Of a stretch of 64,000 nt of DNA, positions 26,438-35,691 are shown piece after piece. The DNA is taken from contig NC_015663.1 in the NCBI RefSeq assembly GCF_000215745.1, positions 3,782,001-3,846,000 on the forward strand, given 5' to 3'. Every line of letters begins with the position of its first letter. The first letter of the stretch is position 1. This stretch comes from Klebsiella aerogenes KCTC 2190 (GTDB lineage: Bacteria > Pseudomonadota > Gammaproteobacteria > Enterobacterales > Enterobacteriaceae). Made by a program: the position numbers and the translations under genes. The notes under the pieces are model-generated. The model was not told the origin of the DNA. It worked only from the letters and a program-made list of their open reading frames with translations, and searched no databases.

Positions 26438-27907
26438 TCACTCCTGGCCGTCAGCGGCGGTTTGACCTTTCTGTACCTTGCGCAGCAGCAGCCACATGCG
26501 TACCGTACGCACGGCCATGTTGCGAGCAGCCGCGCTCGGCGGCGCCGGGTCCGGTTCCGGGACATCGTGAGAAATACGGAACGGCACGCTGCCGTTCAGC
26601 GTCAGGTTGGCGACAATCGCCGTCAGGGTGCCGATAGTGATGCCGCTGTGCAGAAACAGCTGCATCATCGGCGGGAACTGGGTAAACAGATTCGGCACCA
26701 GCACCGGCATCATGCCGAGACCAAGGGTGAGCGCGACCACCATCCCGTTGTTATTGTTGCGATAGTTGACCTGACCGAGAGTACGAATACCGGAAACGGC
26801 AACCATGCCGAACATAACGATACCGGCGCCGCCGAGGATCGGTTTCGGAATCAGTACCACCAGCGCCGCCATTTTGGCGAAAATGCCCATCAGCATCAGA
26901 ATGACGCCCGAGACCGACACCACGAAACGGCTGCGTACGCCGGTCAGGCCAATCAGGCCGACGTTTTGCGCAAAGGCCGCGTAGGGAAACAGGTTGAAGA
27001 AGCCGCAGATCGTCGTCGCCAGTCCGCAGGTATTCAGGCCGTTACGCAGCATGCTGGCTGTGACCTGTTTACCAACGATATCGCCGGTCGCCATGATGGA
27101 CGACATGGTTTCGACCATCACCACCACCATGACCATCGACAGCAGGGCGACGGGCACGATATGAAACTCAGGCCGGGCGAACTGCATCACCTGTGGCAGA
27201 TGTAGCCACGGCGTAGCGTTGACGAGGTTAAAATCCAGCGGCTTGAAGAAGCTCCATAAAATAGTGCCGATCACCAGCCCGATCAGCACCGAGGTGTTTT
27301 TAACCACGCCGGTGGCGAAGGTATAAAGGTTAAGAATAATGACCAGCGTGATGGCCGCCATCAGCAGCGAGAAGAGATCGCCGAAACCGGCCATCTCGCT
27401 GCTGCCGCCGCCAATCCATCCTCCCGCGACCGGCATAATAGAGAGGCCGATCAGCGTTACAATGCCGCCCATCACCACCTTTGGAAAGAAGCGAATCAGG
27501 CGGCTAATCCACGGCGCGCAGCAGAGGATAAAAATGCCGGAGACGATAACCGAGCCGGAGATCGCCCCGATACCGTACTCTTTACCAATAAGCACCATCG
27601 GGATCAGCGCGGCGAAAGTACAGCCCTGGATCAGCGGTAGGCGGCAGCCCAACCACTGCTTGATGCCCATCGATTGCACGATGGTCGCGGCGCCGCAAAT
27701 AAACAAATCGGCGCTGATTAATAAAATAATATGCTCCGCAGGCAAACCGACCGCGTTGCCCACCACCAGCGGTACCGCCACCGCCCCGGCGTACATCACC
27801 AGCACGTGCTGCAATCCATAGAGAATCATTTGCGTAATTGGCAGGACCTCATCGACCGGCGCGACAGTCGCCGTATTGCGTGAGGCCGGAATGGCAAAAT
27901 CTTTCAT
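26438..27907 (-). CDS. uacT: Urate/xanthine permease, NCS2 family (UacT/YgfU-like)
   Basis: The 489-residue protein has about 14 membrane segments and NCS2 (nucleobase-ascorbate transporter) motifs. These include QHVLVMYAGAVAVPLVVG near the N-terminus, GNLF-type loops, and the signature around GVRSRFVVSVSGVILMLMGIFAKMAALVVLIPKPILGGAGIVMFG. It closely resembles E. coli UacT, a proton-coupled urate transporter that also takes xanthine weakly. It is the first gene of uacT-peptide-fdhF, is divergent from the AegA-like gene, and has a sigma-54-like site about 130 bases upstream. Confidence 0.92.
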   Translation of the reverse strand: MKDFAIPASRNTATVAPVDEVLPITQMILYGLQHVLVMYAGAVAVPLVVGNAVGLPAEHIILLISADLFICGAATIVQSMGIKQWLGCRLPLIQGCTFAALIPMVLIGKEYGIGAISGSVIVSGIFILCCAPWISRLIRFFPKVVMGGIVTLIGLSIMPVAGGWIGGGSSEMAGFGDLFSLLMAAITLVIILNLYTFATGVVKNTSVLIGLVIGTILWSFFKPLDFNLVNATPWLHLPQVMQFARPEFHIVPVALLSMVMVVVMVETMSSIMATGDIVGKQVTASMLRNGLNTCGLATTICGFFNLFPYAAFAQNVGLIGLTGVRSRFVVSVSGVILMLMGIFAKMAALVVLIPKPILGGAGIVMFGMVAVSGIRTLGQVNYRNNNNGMVVALTLGLGMMPVLVPNLFTQFPPMMQLFLHSGITIGTLTAIVANLTLNGSVPFRISHDVPEPDPAPPSAAARNMAVRTVRMWLLLRKVQKGQTAADGQE

Positions 27908-28049
27908 GAAGTAGTTGTCTCCTTTACGACTTCCGCCCGTGCCGAACTGAAAGGGCAGAAGTTACGATTCGAAGGCCATTGCCTCCCTCTGCTGATGATG
28001 TTCACCAGCGTATAACGCGCACGGAGTTGCTTATGCGTTAGGAGGGTTA

Positions 28050-28066
28050 TGCGTAAGCTGTGCCAA
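28050..28066 (-). promoter_or_regulatory. Sigma-54-like promoter of uacT-fdhF
   Basis: The minus strand reads TTGGCACAGCTTACGCA. The -24 block TTGGCAC is perfect, and GC follows GG at exactly ten bases. The TT before GC is AC instead. The predicted start leaves a leader of about 130 bases to uacT. Confidence 0.6.
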
Positions 28067-28098
28067 AAATGAGCGATGCGGCAGTGGAGTAATATATT

Positions 28099-28114
28099 TG
28101 TGAAATCAATCACG
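28099..28114. promoter_or_regulatory. TGTGA-N6-TCACG palindrome between uacT and the AegA-like gene
   Basis: TGTGAAATCAATCACG lies about 68 bases upstream of the predicted uacT start point. It fits a CRP site, but related elements before ygfK and ygeW suggest it could be a YgeV enhancer. Confidence 0.5.
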
Positions 28115-28216
28115 GGTTGGCTTGTCTATTTCTTGCTGGCCCGTTTAACGTTGCGAGCGGGCATCAGAAATAAAAATGGCGAATATCAGTTTGAGATATA
28201 TATCGTCTCATTTTGG

Positions 28217-28233
28217 TAGGCAAAATAAGCGCT
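28217..28233 (+). promoter_or_regulatory. Weak sigma-54-like site upstream of the AegA-like gene
   Basis: TAGGCAAAATAAGCGCT has GG and GC ten bases apart but only about 10 of 14 fixed positions match the consensus. It would leave a leader of about 195 bases. Low support. Confidence 0.25.
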
Positions 28234-28439
28234 AAGAAGATAAAAATGATAAAAAGTCAGGGCGGAATTGAGATGCCATCCCGGTGATTTGATGAGGTTT
28301 TATTTATTCGAGAGCCACAGGAGAGTAATAATTTGAGCTGACTCGCAAAAATGAATGGCTACATAAGTTGAGCGCCAAATATCGCCCGAATATTGCAATC
28401 CATCCCTAAGACTATTCCAGAAGAATAAAAGGGAAGCAA

Positions 28440-30377
28440 ATGAATCGATTTATTGTGGCCGATGTTGCGAACTGTATTGGATGTCATGCCTGCGAAGTGG
28501 CCTGCGTCACGTCGCATCATCAGGATGCCTGGCCGGCACAGCGCAGCGCGTTTGTTCCGCGCATCCATGTTGTCTTCCACCGGAATACCAGTACTGCGAC
28601 CACTTGCCACCATTGCAACGACGCGCCTTGCGTCACCTCCTGCCCGACCCAGGCGCTGTATGTCGCCAACGACAGCATCCAGTTTACCCAGTCCGAGTGT
28701 ATCGGTTGCAAAAACTGCGTCGTCGCTTGCCCATTTGGCGCAATCGAGATGGTCGCCAGCGGGGAAGATGGCCCGCAGCTGGCGCAAAAATGCGATCTTT
28801 GTCGCGATCGCCCCTCAGCAGAGCAGGCCTGCGTGGCCAGTTGCCCGACTCAGGCGCTGCGCGTAATGGACGAGAGCGCCCTGAAGCGGTTGCAGCGGGA
28901 AAGACAAATCCGCTCTGCCCAGGGGCAGCCGCTGGCCGAGCGTCGTGGCGCAAGGCGCGAAGCGATCCTGGATAAAGCGCCGCGGGTGGGGGCGAAGAAG
29001 CTTGCCGCGGAAGAGCGAAAAGCGCATTTTGCCGAGATCTACCAGCGCCTTAGCGAATGTGATGCCGAATATGAAAGCGAGCGTTGCCTGTACTGTGCGC
29101 AAAAAGCCTGGTGCAACTGGACCTGCCCGTTACACAACCATATTCCTGATTTCATCCGACTGGTGCGTGAGGGCAAGATTATTGAGGCCGCAGAACTCTG
29201 CCATCAAAGTAGTTCGCTGCCGGAAATCTGCGGCCGGGTCTGCCCACAGGACAGGCTATGCGAGGGTGCCTGTACGCTGAAAAACGAAGGCGGCGCGGTG
29301 GCGGTTGGCAATCTGGAACGCTATATCACCGATACCGCGCTGGCGATGGGCTGGCGGCCAACCACAGGCGAGGTTGCCCCGCGTCAGGAACGCGTGGCTA
29401 TTATCGGCGCCGGCCCGGCGGGACTGGGCTGCGCGGATATTCTCGCGCGCGCCGGGGTACAGGTTGATGTTTTTGATAAACATCCTGAAATTGGCGGGCT
29501 GCTGACTTTCGGCATTCCGTCTTTCAAGCTGGAAAAAACGGTAATGGCGCTGCGGCGCGAGATCTTCAGCGATATGGGGATTCGTTTCCATCTCAATCAG
29601 GAAGTGGGGCGCGACGTGGACTTTAGCGAACTGCTGGCTAACTACGATGCGGTCTTTTTAGGCGTCGGCACCTATGGGCTGATGGGCGCGGGTCTTGATG
29701 GCGAAGACGCGCCGGGTGTTATTCAGGCGCTGCCGTTCCTGATTGCCAATACCCGTGAAGTGATGGGTCTTGAAGAGAGCGCCGAATATCCGTTAACCGA
29801 CATTAAGGGTAAGCGGGTGGTGGTGCTGGGCGGCGGCGATACGGCGATGGACTGTCTGCGCACCGCGGTGCGTCGCGGAGCCGAGAGCGTAACCTGCGCC
29901 TATCGTCGCGATGAGTTAAGCATGCCAGGCTCGAAAAAAGAGGTGGTGAACGCGCGGGAGGAGGGCGTGGCGTTTCAGTTTAACGTTCAGCCGCAATATA
30001 TCCTGCGTAACCGTAAAGGCCAGGTCAGCGCCGTCGGGATGATCCGTACCGAAATGGGTGAACCAGGGCCGGATGGCCGCCGGCGCCCGCGGCCAATTGC
30101 CGGTTCAGAATTCGAACTCCCGGCCGATGTGCTGGTGCTGGCGTTTGGTTTCCAGGCTCACGACATGCCGTGGCTGCGGGGGCATGGCATCAAACTTGAC
30201 CGCTGGGGGCAGATTGTAACGGGCGGCAAAGGTCGCGGCACCACACAGACCAGCCATGACAAAATCTATGCCGGCGGCGATGCGGTACATGGCGCCGATC
30301 TGGTGGTGACGGCTATGGTTGCCGGGCGCCAGGCCGCAAGCGAAATGCTGGCGCGATTTGACCATAAGGAGCGGTGA
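28440..30377 (+). CDS. AegA/YgfT-type iron-sulfur flavoprotein oxidoreductase
   Basis: The 645-residue protein begins with a HycB/HydN-like ferredoxin module with four [4Fe-4S]-type cysteine groups (CIGCHACEVAC, CHHCNDAPCVTSCPTQAL, CIGCKNCVVACPFGAIE, CDLCRDRPS). It continues as a glutamate-synthase small-subunit-like NADPH/FAD reductase: further cysteines in CLYCAQKAWCNWTCP, FAD motif AIIGAGPAGLGCADIL, NAD(P) motif VVLGGGDTAMDC. E. coli AegA (659) and YgfT/UacF (639) are the closest known proteins; AegA is reported as needed for formate-dependent urate degradation. It would carry electrons from FdhF, through the ferredoxin part, to a urate-reducing step or to NADP. It is translationally coupled to the next gene. 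Confidence 0.9.
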   Translation: MNRFIVADVANCIGCHACEVACVTSHHQDAWPAQRSAFVPRIHVVFHRNTSTATTCHHCNDAPCVTSCPTQALYVANDSIQFTQSECIGCKNCVVACPFGAIEMVASGEDGPQLAQKCDLCRDRPSAEQACVASCPTQALRVMDESALKRLQRERQIRSAQGQPLAERRGARREAILDKAPRVGAKKLAAEERKAHFAEIYQRLSECDAEYESERCLYCAQKAWCNWTCPLHNHIPDFIRLVREGKIIEAAELCHQSSSLPEICGRVCPQDRLCEGACTLKNEGGAVAVGNLERYITDTALAMGWRPTTGEVAPRQERVAIIGAGPAGLGCADILARAGVQVDVFDKHPEIGGLLTFGIPSFKLEKTVMALRREIFSDMGIRFHLNQEVGRDVDFSELLANYDAVFLGVGTYGLMGAGLDGEDAPGVIQALPFLIANTREVMGLEESAEYPLTDIKGKRVVVLGGGDTAMDCLRTAVRRGAESVTCAYRRDELSMPGSKKEVVNAREEGVAFQFNVQPQYILRNRKGQVSAVGMIRTEMGEPGPDGRRRPRPIAGSEFELPADVLVLAFGFQAHDMPWLRGHGIKLDRWGQIVTGGKGRGTTQTSHDKIYAGGDAVHGADLVVTAMVAGRQAASEMLARFDHKER

Positions 30378-30853
30378 TGACCCATTTTATTCTTGCCAGT
30401 TCACAGGCCTGTATCGGCTGTCGTACCTGCGAAGTCGCCTGCGCACTGGAGCATGTGGCGGAAGGGGCGGAGTTTCATCCGCGATTGAAGGTGATGCGAC
30501 TCGACACGTTGAGCGTGCCGGTGATGTGCCATCAGTGTGAAAACGCGCCATGCGTCGGGGTCTGTCCGACCGGCGCATTGGCGATGGGCGCCGAGCGGGT
30601 AGAAGCCGATGCCGGGCGCTGCATTGGCTGCCAGAGCTGCGTCGTCGCCTGTCCATTTGGCGCGATTACTATCGAAACATCGGCGGCGCATCCGCCGGTT
30701 ATTGTGAAGTGCGATCTCTGCGAGCAGCGAGATGGTGGCCCGGCCTGCGTATCGGTGTGCCCAACGGCGGCAATATCGCTGATGACCGGTGAGGCGCTGG
30801 CGGCGCTGCAGAAACAGAGAACGATCGCCAGCGCCAGCTTGTTGAGCTTGTAG
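30377..30853 (+). CDS. ygfS: YgfS/HydN-like four-cluster ferredoxin
   Basis: The 158-residue protein has Cys12, Cys15, Cys18 and Cys22 (ACIGCRTCEVAC), then CHQCENAPCVGVCPTGAL, CIGCQSCVVACPFGAIT and CDLCEQRDGGPACVSVCPT, enough ligands for four [4Fe-4S] clusters. I chose the ATG at 30377, which shares a base with the TGA stop of the AegA-like gene (TGATG), rather than the GTG one codon earlier. It is probably an electron shuttle between FdhF and the AegA-like reductase. Confidence 0.88.
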   Translation: MTHFILASSQACIGCRTCEVACALEHVAEGAEFHPRLKVMRLDTLSVPVMCHQCENAPCVGVCPTGALAMGAERVEADAGRCIGCQSCVVACPFGAITIETSAAHPPVIVKCDLCEQRDGGPACVSVCPTAAISLMTGEALAALQKQRTIASASLLSL

Positions 30854-30858
30854 GAGAG

Positions 30859-30894
30859 TCCCGGATGGCGACGCGCTGCGTCTTATCCGGGCTA
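30859..30894. repeat. Single REP element
   Basis: CCCGGATGGCGACGC...GCGTCTTATCCGGG forms an imperfect stem six bases after the ygfS stop, the usual place for a REP. It is related to the second hairpin of the tandem array at 23.3-24.1 kb. Confidence 0.8.
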
Positions 30895-30936
30895 CCCGAT
30901 CGATGTTTCTGTGCTATTTATAGCCCCGGTAGAAGC

Positions 30937-30969
30937 CAAAAAATAAACCCGGTACAGCGACCGGGTTTT
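30937..30969. terminator. Bidirectional terminator between ygfS and ssnA
   Basis: A 9-bp stem (AAACCCGGT/ACCGGGTTT) with a short loop has an A run on one side and a TTTTGTTTTG run on the other. It lies 18 bases beyond the ssnA stop. Confidence 0.8.
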
Positions 30970-30986
30970 GTTTTGCCGTGATGGGT

Positions 30987-32321
30987 TTACGGCAACGCAT
31001 CCATCCGCTGCCACATCTTCTTCGCCACCTTTCGCGCTTCGGCGAAAATCGTATCGCAATCAATAGCGAACTGCCGATCCTCATAGACCATGACGCCATT
31101 TACCATCACGCTATGAACGTGGCTGGCCCCCAGACCGAAGGCGATGTGCCCGGCGAGATTCGCCGCCAGCAGCGGCGTCGGCGGAATATAATCGCTGATG
31201 GTTAAATCCGCCTTATAGCCTGCCTCAATACGGCCAAAACGGTCGTTAAAGTTGCGGCTAAGCAGTGTGTTACCGTTGCTTAATGCCCGCGCAAAGCTAT
31301 CCGGCCACAGTGGCCCGCCGGCATCGCGGTGTTTAAAGAAAGCGAATTTGAGTTCTTCAAACATATCGGCGCCGATGCCGTCGGTGCCCAGCGCCAGGTT
31401 GCGAAACGCCGTCAACTGCTGGTTATAACCAACGTGGTTGTTCATGTTAGAGCGGGCGTTATGGACAAGGAAACCATCGTGCGCGTTCAGCAGTTCAATA
31501 TCAGCTTCCGACAGATACAGCCCGTGCGCTACCAGCGTTTTACTATCGATGAGATCGAACTCCGCCAGGCGTACCAGCAGATCTTTACCGTAGTGATGGT
31601 GGCTGTGAGAAACGTCGTAACGGTCTTCCGCCATATGAATATGCAGGCCGCGCCCGGTTGTTTTTAATGCTTCGCGAAGCATTAAAAGCCCCTCATTGGG
31701 AACCGTAAACGGCGCATGGGCGCCGATATGCGCTTCTACCAGATACGGCTCGTCGCCGTTTTCCCGCGCCCGATCGATTTCGTGGGCAAAACGGATATTT
31801 TCCTCGACGCTTGCCTGAAGTTCCTGCAGGCCGCCGTTACGGTCGGTGGTTTCAAAACAGGTCATGCCACGCAGGCCGACCTTGATGAAGGCGTTACGCA
31901 ACTGACTTAATGATCCAGCGATATAGTTCGGCGACGCGCTGTGGTCAATGACGGCGGTGCAGCCGCTGCGAATGGCCTCCAGCGAACAGATAAGCCCGCT
32001 GTAGTATAAGGATTCCTCATCGAGCGCGCGGTCCAGTCGCCACCACAGGTTTTTCAGCGTCGAGATAAAATCGGGACTCGGCGCGATATTGGCCTGGATC
32101 CCGCGCGACAGGCCGGAATAAAAATGGTTATGCGAGCAGACCATTCCCGGCATCACCAGTCGGCCGTGCATTTCCTTAATACGCGCCTGCGGGTAACGCG
32201 GGCTAAGGTTAGCACCTGTTTCGAGAATCCTGTCATTTTCAATGACGATATCGACACCTTCTTCCACTTTTGCCGGGTGAAGCTGGGCAAGGGTGGCATT
32301 TTTAAGCATTAAGATACTCAT
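30987..32321 (-). CDS. ssnA: SsnA amidohydrolase
   Basis: The 444-residue metal-dependent hydrolase has the amidohydrolase signature CSHNHFYSGL (metal ligands HxH), LHIHMAEDRYDV and the C-terminal ALGTDGIGADM aspartate motif. It is close to E. coli SsnA. In recent models of anaerobic purine breakdown it opens or deaminates a ring intermediate; the exact step is not settled. The ATG at 32321 overlaps the ygfK stop (ATGA), so the two are coupled. An alternative ATG four codons in is less likely. Confidence 0.93.
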   Translation of the reverse strand: MSILMLKNATLAQLHPAKVEEGVDIVIENDRILETGANLSPRYPQARIKEMHGRLVMPGMVCSHNHFYSGLSRGIQANIAPSPDFISTLKNLWWRLDRALDEESLYYSGLICSLEAIRSGCTAVIDHSASPNYIAGSLSQLRNAFIKVGLRGMTCFETTDRNGGLQELQASVEENIRFAHEIDRARENGDEPYLVEAHIGAHAPFTVPNEGLLMLREALKTTGRGLHIHMAEDRYDVSHSHHHYGKDLLVRLAEFDLIDSKTLVAHGLYLSEADIELLNAHDGFLVHNARSNMNNHVGYNQQLTAFRNLALGTDGIGADMFEELKFAFFKHRDAGGPLWPDSFARALSNGNTLLSRNFNDRFGRIEAGYKADLTISDYIPPTPLLAANLAGHIAFGLGASHVHSVMVNGVMVYEDRQFAIDCDTIFAEARKVAKKMWQRMDALP

Positions 32322-35300
32322 ACTTCGACGGCTCCCAGCAAATAGTGATGATGTTGATGAACGTGGCTGATGATGCGGCACATGGCATCCAGCTGCGGCG
32401 GTACTTCAGCGAACTGACCTCGCTGGTCGATATCCAGCAGCCAGGTCATGCCGTCCTGACGCACGTGGACGCGCTGTTGCTCCACGAGAAAACCCGGATT
32501 ACTGCTGTTGTTGAAATCCTGTTCGAGGCTAAAAACGGTGACCTTGTCTTTATAGGGTTTTCCCTGCCATGGGCAGAACTGCGCGCAGTTGCCGCATTCG
32601 TTGCAGTACGCGTCGAGGTGCAGCGTCTGAAAGCGGTTGTCGAACCCCGGTACCGCAATGGAGACGTTGGCGCGGTTCGGGCAGACATCAACGCATTTGC
32701 TGCAGACGTAATTACATTCGAGGCAGCGCTCCGCCTCCTGCGCGACAAAGGCATCGCGGTCGTCTTTATCAACCTGAGCGATAGCAATGGTCCCTTTGCG
32801 GCGGTAGATGTCCGCGGGATCGACGTTATTCCACTGTTTATCGCCGAAGTGGCTGCGGATATTCTCGCGCTTGAGGATTGCATCGCTGGCGCGACGGGCG
32901 TTGCCTATCGCCGAGACGATAGAAGAAGGGCCACGCTGTACGTCGCCAATCAGGAATACATTAGCCAGCCGGCTTTCGCCATCAGCGTTGACTTCAGGCC
33001 AGCCGCGATCGTTGAGCGGGATCCCCATCGCCGCCAGCGCTTCGCCATCCTGCTGTTCGCTGATAGCGGTAATCAGCGTATCGACCTGCAGCGTCCAGGT
33101 TTCATCGGTGGGCATTGGGCGACGTCGACCCTGTTCATCAGGCTCGCCGAGGGCCATGGTGCGGACGGTTAGCGTGCCGTCAGCGGCGAAGTGTTCCGGG
33201 TTGCTGAGAAAACGGAACGTAACGCCATCCTGGAGGGCTTCTTCGTACTCCTCGCGCCATGCCGGCATCTCCTGCTGCGAGCGGCGATAAATCACCGTCG
33301 CTTTCTCAACGCCGGGGATGCGCAGCGCCGCGCGGGCGCAGTCCATTGCGGTGTTACCTGCGCCGACAATGGCCACATGTTTACCCACGTTCAGGCGATC
33401 GCCGCGGTTGAACGCGCGCAGGAAATTGAGCGACTTATGAATATTCGGGTTATCGCCGCCAAGCTTCACGCCGCTGTTTTTGTCGGTGCCGGTGCCGATC
33501 AGTACATAGCGATAACCCTCCTGACGGAGTTTTTCGACGGTGAGATGCGGGTCGCAGCCGTAGACTATGTTGACGCCGTGATTAACAACGAACTCAATAT
33601 CCTGCTGGATAAGTTCAGCGGGAATGCGGAAATGCGGAATGATATTTTTTACCACTCCGCCTGCGTTGGCTTCGCGCTCAAAGAGCGTGACCGGATGGCC
33701 GGCGCGGGCGAGGAAGTAGCCCGCCGCCAGCCCCGCCGGGCCTGCGCCAATCACCGCCACCGGGTTTCGGCTGCCGGAACCCGCCGGTTTATGCCAGCGG
33801 CGTTGGTATTCCGGCCAGCCTTTCTCAAGGGCGATTTTTTTCAGCTCGCGGATATTTAACGCACTGTCATAATCAAGACGCGTACAGTTGTACTGGCACT
33901 GGTGATCGCAGATGTGACCGGTAATCGCCGGCAGCGCGTTACGTTGATAGATAAGCTCCAGCGCATCGACATAGCGCTGCTCGCCCATCAGGCGAATGTA
34001 TTCCGGAATATCCTGTTTGATGGCGCAGGCGCTGACGCAAGGGGCGACGTAGCAGTCGGTTAACGGCAGCGGCTCGCCAACGTCGATGCGATCGTCAGGC
34101 TTCCAGTGTTTTTGCGTGTACTCCATGCTGACCGCTTTTTCCGCCAGCGCGTTCAGGCGCTTGACGTCGACCTGATTCATCTCCCAGCCATCGGCCTGTT
34201 CCAGCTCGCGCATGCACTGGCTAAGACGCAGATAACCACCGGGTTTTAGCAGATCGGTCGCCATGGTAATGGGGCGGATCCCGGTTTCAAAGATATCGCG
34301 AATATTGAGCTGGCTGGCGCCGCCGGAGTAGGAGATCGGGAGTTTGCCGTCGAATTCACGCGAGAGCAGCGCCGCAACGTTGATGGAGAGCGGGAACAGC
34401 GCGCGGCCGGACATATACATCTCATCGCCGGGCAGTGCGCCTTTATTGTTGACCGTGCCGAGGGTGTTGGTCAGCTTCACGCCGAAGCCAAGTTGTTTAC
34501 TTTTCGCCAACGCCATCAGGCGCGTCAACATTTCCAGCGCCTGGCCGATTTTAAGATCGTGTTCAAAAGATTCTTCATTCAGACCGATATAGTCAAAGCC
34601 GCAGGTGTCGAGAATTTCGCGTACGCGCGGGTAGCCCAACAGTGTCGGATTGAGCTTCACGAAGGTGTTGAGCTGTTTCTCTTCCAGCATATAGCGGCAG
34701 ATCGCTTCGATTTCATCTGGCGGGCAACCATGCATGGTAGAGAGGGTAACCCCTTGTACCAGTTTTGCAGGAATGCGTTCCGCGAGCGTCGCCAGCCGTG
34801 GGCGAATATCATCCAGCGACAAGCGGGTGAGGAAGGCGTCATCATGCAGCCAGCGGTTCAGCGTGTCGCGGTACTGGGTAAATTTTGGCTGCCCGGCGGC
34901 GTTCATCATATTATCGATAAACTGCTGCATCGGCGGTTGCTTGATCCCTTCCAGGTTATAACCGACGCTCATATTGAAAATAAAGGACTTACCGTTCTTC
35001 GCCGGCGTGAATGGGAAAATCTCTTCCAACAGATGCAGAATAAACCATGCTTTAAGATACTCATCCCACGCTTTTTGCAGCGTAAATTCCGTAGACCATT
35101 CGGTGTTAAAGCATTCGTCTTCGGCATCGATGCAGGGTTTTTCCAGCTCAAGCCGGTCGAGAATCTGTACGGTTTTCAACTCGATAAACCGCCCACCGGT
35201 GAGCCAGGCGGTGATGATATTCTGCGCCAGTTGGGTATGTGGCCCGGCGGCGGGGCCGATTGGGGTGGCGCAGCTTTCGCCGAAGACGCTTACCCGGCGT

Positions 35301-35422
35301 TGGTTGGCAGGCGAATAGAACTGCTGCTCAGGAATACCAAAAATGGAATGGTGTTGTTGATACTCATCGAAAATGCGCGTCAATAATTCCTCAAACGGGA
35401 CGGGACGCATGATATCCCCCAT
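32318..35422 (-). CDS. ygfK: YgfK multidomain iron-sulfur flavoprotein (putative selenate reductase/purine reductase subunit)
   Basis: The 1034-residue protein has an N-terminal dihydroorotate-dehydrogenase-like barrel (SCATPIGPAAGPHTQLAQNI, GVTLSTMHGCPPDEIEAI). A glutamate-synthase-small-subunit-like part follows (CISACAIK-type CVSACAIKQDIPEYIRL, AVIGAGPAGLAAGYFLARAG, VAIVGAGNTAMDC), then a C-terminal 2x[4Fe-4S] domain (CLECNYVCSKCVDVCPN and CNECGNCAQFCPW). The barrel resembles dihydropyrimidine dehydrogenase, so it may reduce a pyrimidine- or purine-like ring. E. coli ygfK is linked to selenate reduction, and its orthologues to anaerobic urate breakdown. ATG at 35422 follows AGGAGAGGG. A strong sigma-54-like site lies 72 bases upstream. 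Confidence 0.93.
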   Translation of the reverse strand: MGDIMRPVPFEELLTRIFDEYQQHHSIFGIPEQQFYSPANQRRVSVFGESCATPIGPAAGPHTQLAQNIITAWLTGGRFIELKTVQILDRLELEKPCIDAEDECFNTEWSTEFTLQKAWDEYLKAWFILHLLEEIFPFTPAKNGKSFIFNMSVGYNLEGIKQPPMQQFIDNMMNAAGQPKFTQYRDTLNRWLHDDAFLTRLSLDDIRPRLATLAERIPAKLVQGVTLSTMHGCPPDEIEAICRYMLEEKQLNTFVKLNPTLLGYPRVREILDTCGFDYIGLNEESFEHDLKIGQALEMLTRLMALAKSKQLGFGVKLTNTLGTVNNKGALPGDEMYMSGRALFPLSINVAALLSREFDGKLPISYSGGASQLNIRDIFETGIRPITMATDLLKPGGYLRLSQCMRELEQADGWEMNQVDVKRLNALAEKAVSMEYTQKHWKPDDRIDVGEPLPLTDCYVAPCVSACAIKQDIPEYIRLMGEQRYVDALELIYQRNALPAITGHICDHQCQYNCTRLDYDSALNIRELKKIALEKGWPEYQRRWHKPAGSGSRNPVAVIGAGPAGLAAGYFLARAGHPVTLFEREANAGGVVKNIIPHFRIPAELIQQDIEFVVNHGVNIVYGCDPHLTVEKLRQEGYRYVLIGTGTDKNSGVKLGGDNPNIHKSLNFLRAFNRGDRLNVGKHVAIVGAGNTAMDCARAALRIPGVEKATVIYRRSQQEMPAWREEYEEALQDGVTFRFLSNPEHFAADGTLTVRTMALGEPDEQGRRRPMPTDETWTLQVDTLITAISEQQDGEALAAMGIPLNDRGWPEVNADGESRLANVFLIGDVQRGPSSIVSAIGNARRASDAILKRENIRSHFGDKQWNNVDPADIYRRKGTIAIAQVDKDDRDAFVAQEAERCLECNYVCSKCVDVCPNRANVSIAVPGFDNRFQTLHLDAYCNECGNCAQFCPWQGKPYKDKVTVFSLEQDFNNSSNPGFLVEQQRVHVRQDGMTWLLDIDQRGQFAEVPPQLDAMCRIISHVHQHHHYLLGAVEV

Positions 35423-35493
35423 AACCCTCTCCTTTATTTGTGCAATCAAATTTGCCGGTTAGTGGTGCTTATTCCGACGGATAGTTAAGGAGG

Positions 35494-35510
35494 AGCAACA
35501 ATCGAACCAG
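35494..35510 (-). promoter_or_regulatory. Sigma-54-like promoter of ygfK-ssnA
   Basis: The minus strand reads CTGGTTCGATTGTTGCT. It matches YTGGCACGrNNNTTGCW except for two bases in the -24 block, with a perfect TTGCT -12 block and ten-base GG-GC spacing. This is the best -12 element in the island; the predicted leader is about 60 bases. Confidence 0.65.
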
Positions 35511-35573
35511 TTATTAAAGACAGGAGGAAGAAATAATTAAAAATGTGAGAGAGGTCTAAAGAACGCCGGGCTA

Positions 35574-35589
35574 TGTGAATGGGCTCACG
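35574..35589. promoter_or_regulatory. TGTGA-N6-TCACG palindrome upstream of ygfK
   Basis: TGTGAATGGGCTCACG lies about 100 bases upstream of the predicted ygfK start. It has the same half-sites as the uacT element with a different spacer. It could be a CRP site or a YgeV enhancer. Confidence 0.5.
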
Positions 35590-35691
35590 CTATGGTAATG
35601 AGAATTAAAATCACTCTATATTTTTATCCGTCGGGATTTCTCAAAATAAACGGCGAAATATCACAATGATAATTTCCCGACAAAGACATGA

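Noticed and set aside
32345-33859. Plus-strand frames opposite ygfK
   Set aside because: They are shadows of the well-matched 1034-residue YgfK gene.
35442-35458. Second sigma-54-like element close to ygfK (CCGGCAAATTTGATTGCA on the minus strand)
   Set aside because: GG to GC spacing is 11 bases, not 10; the element at 35494-35510 fits better.
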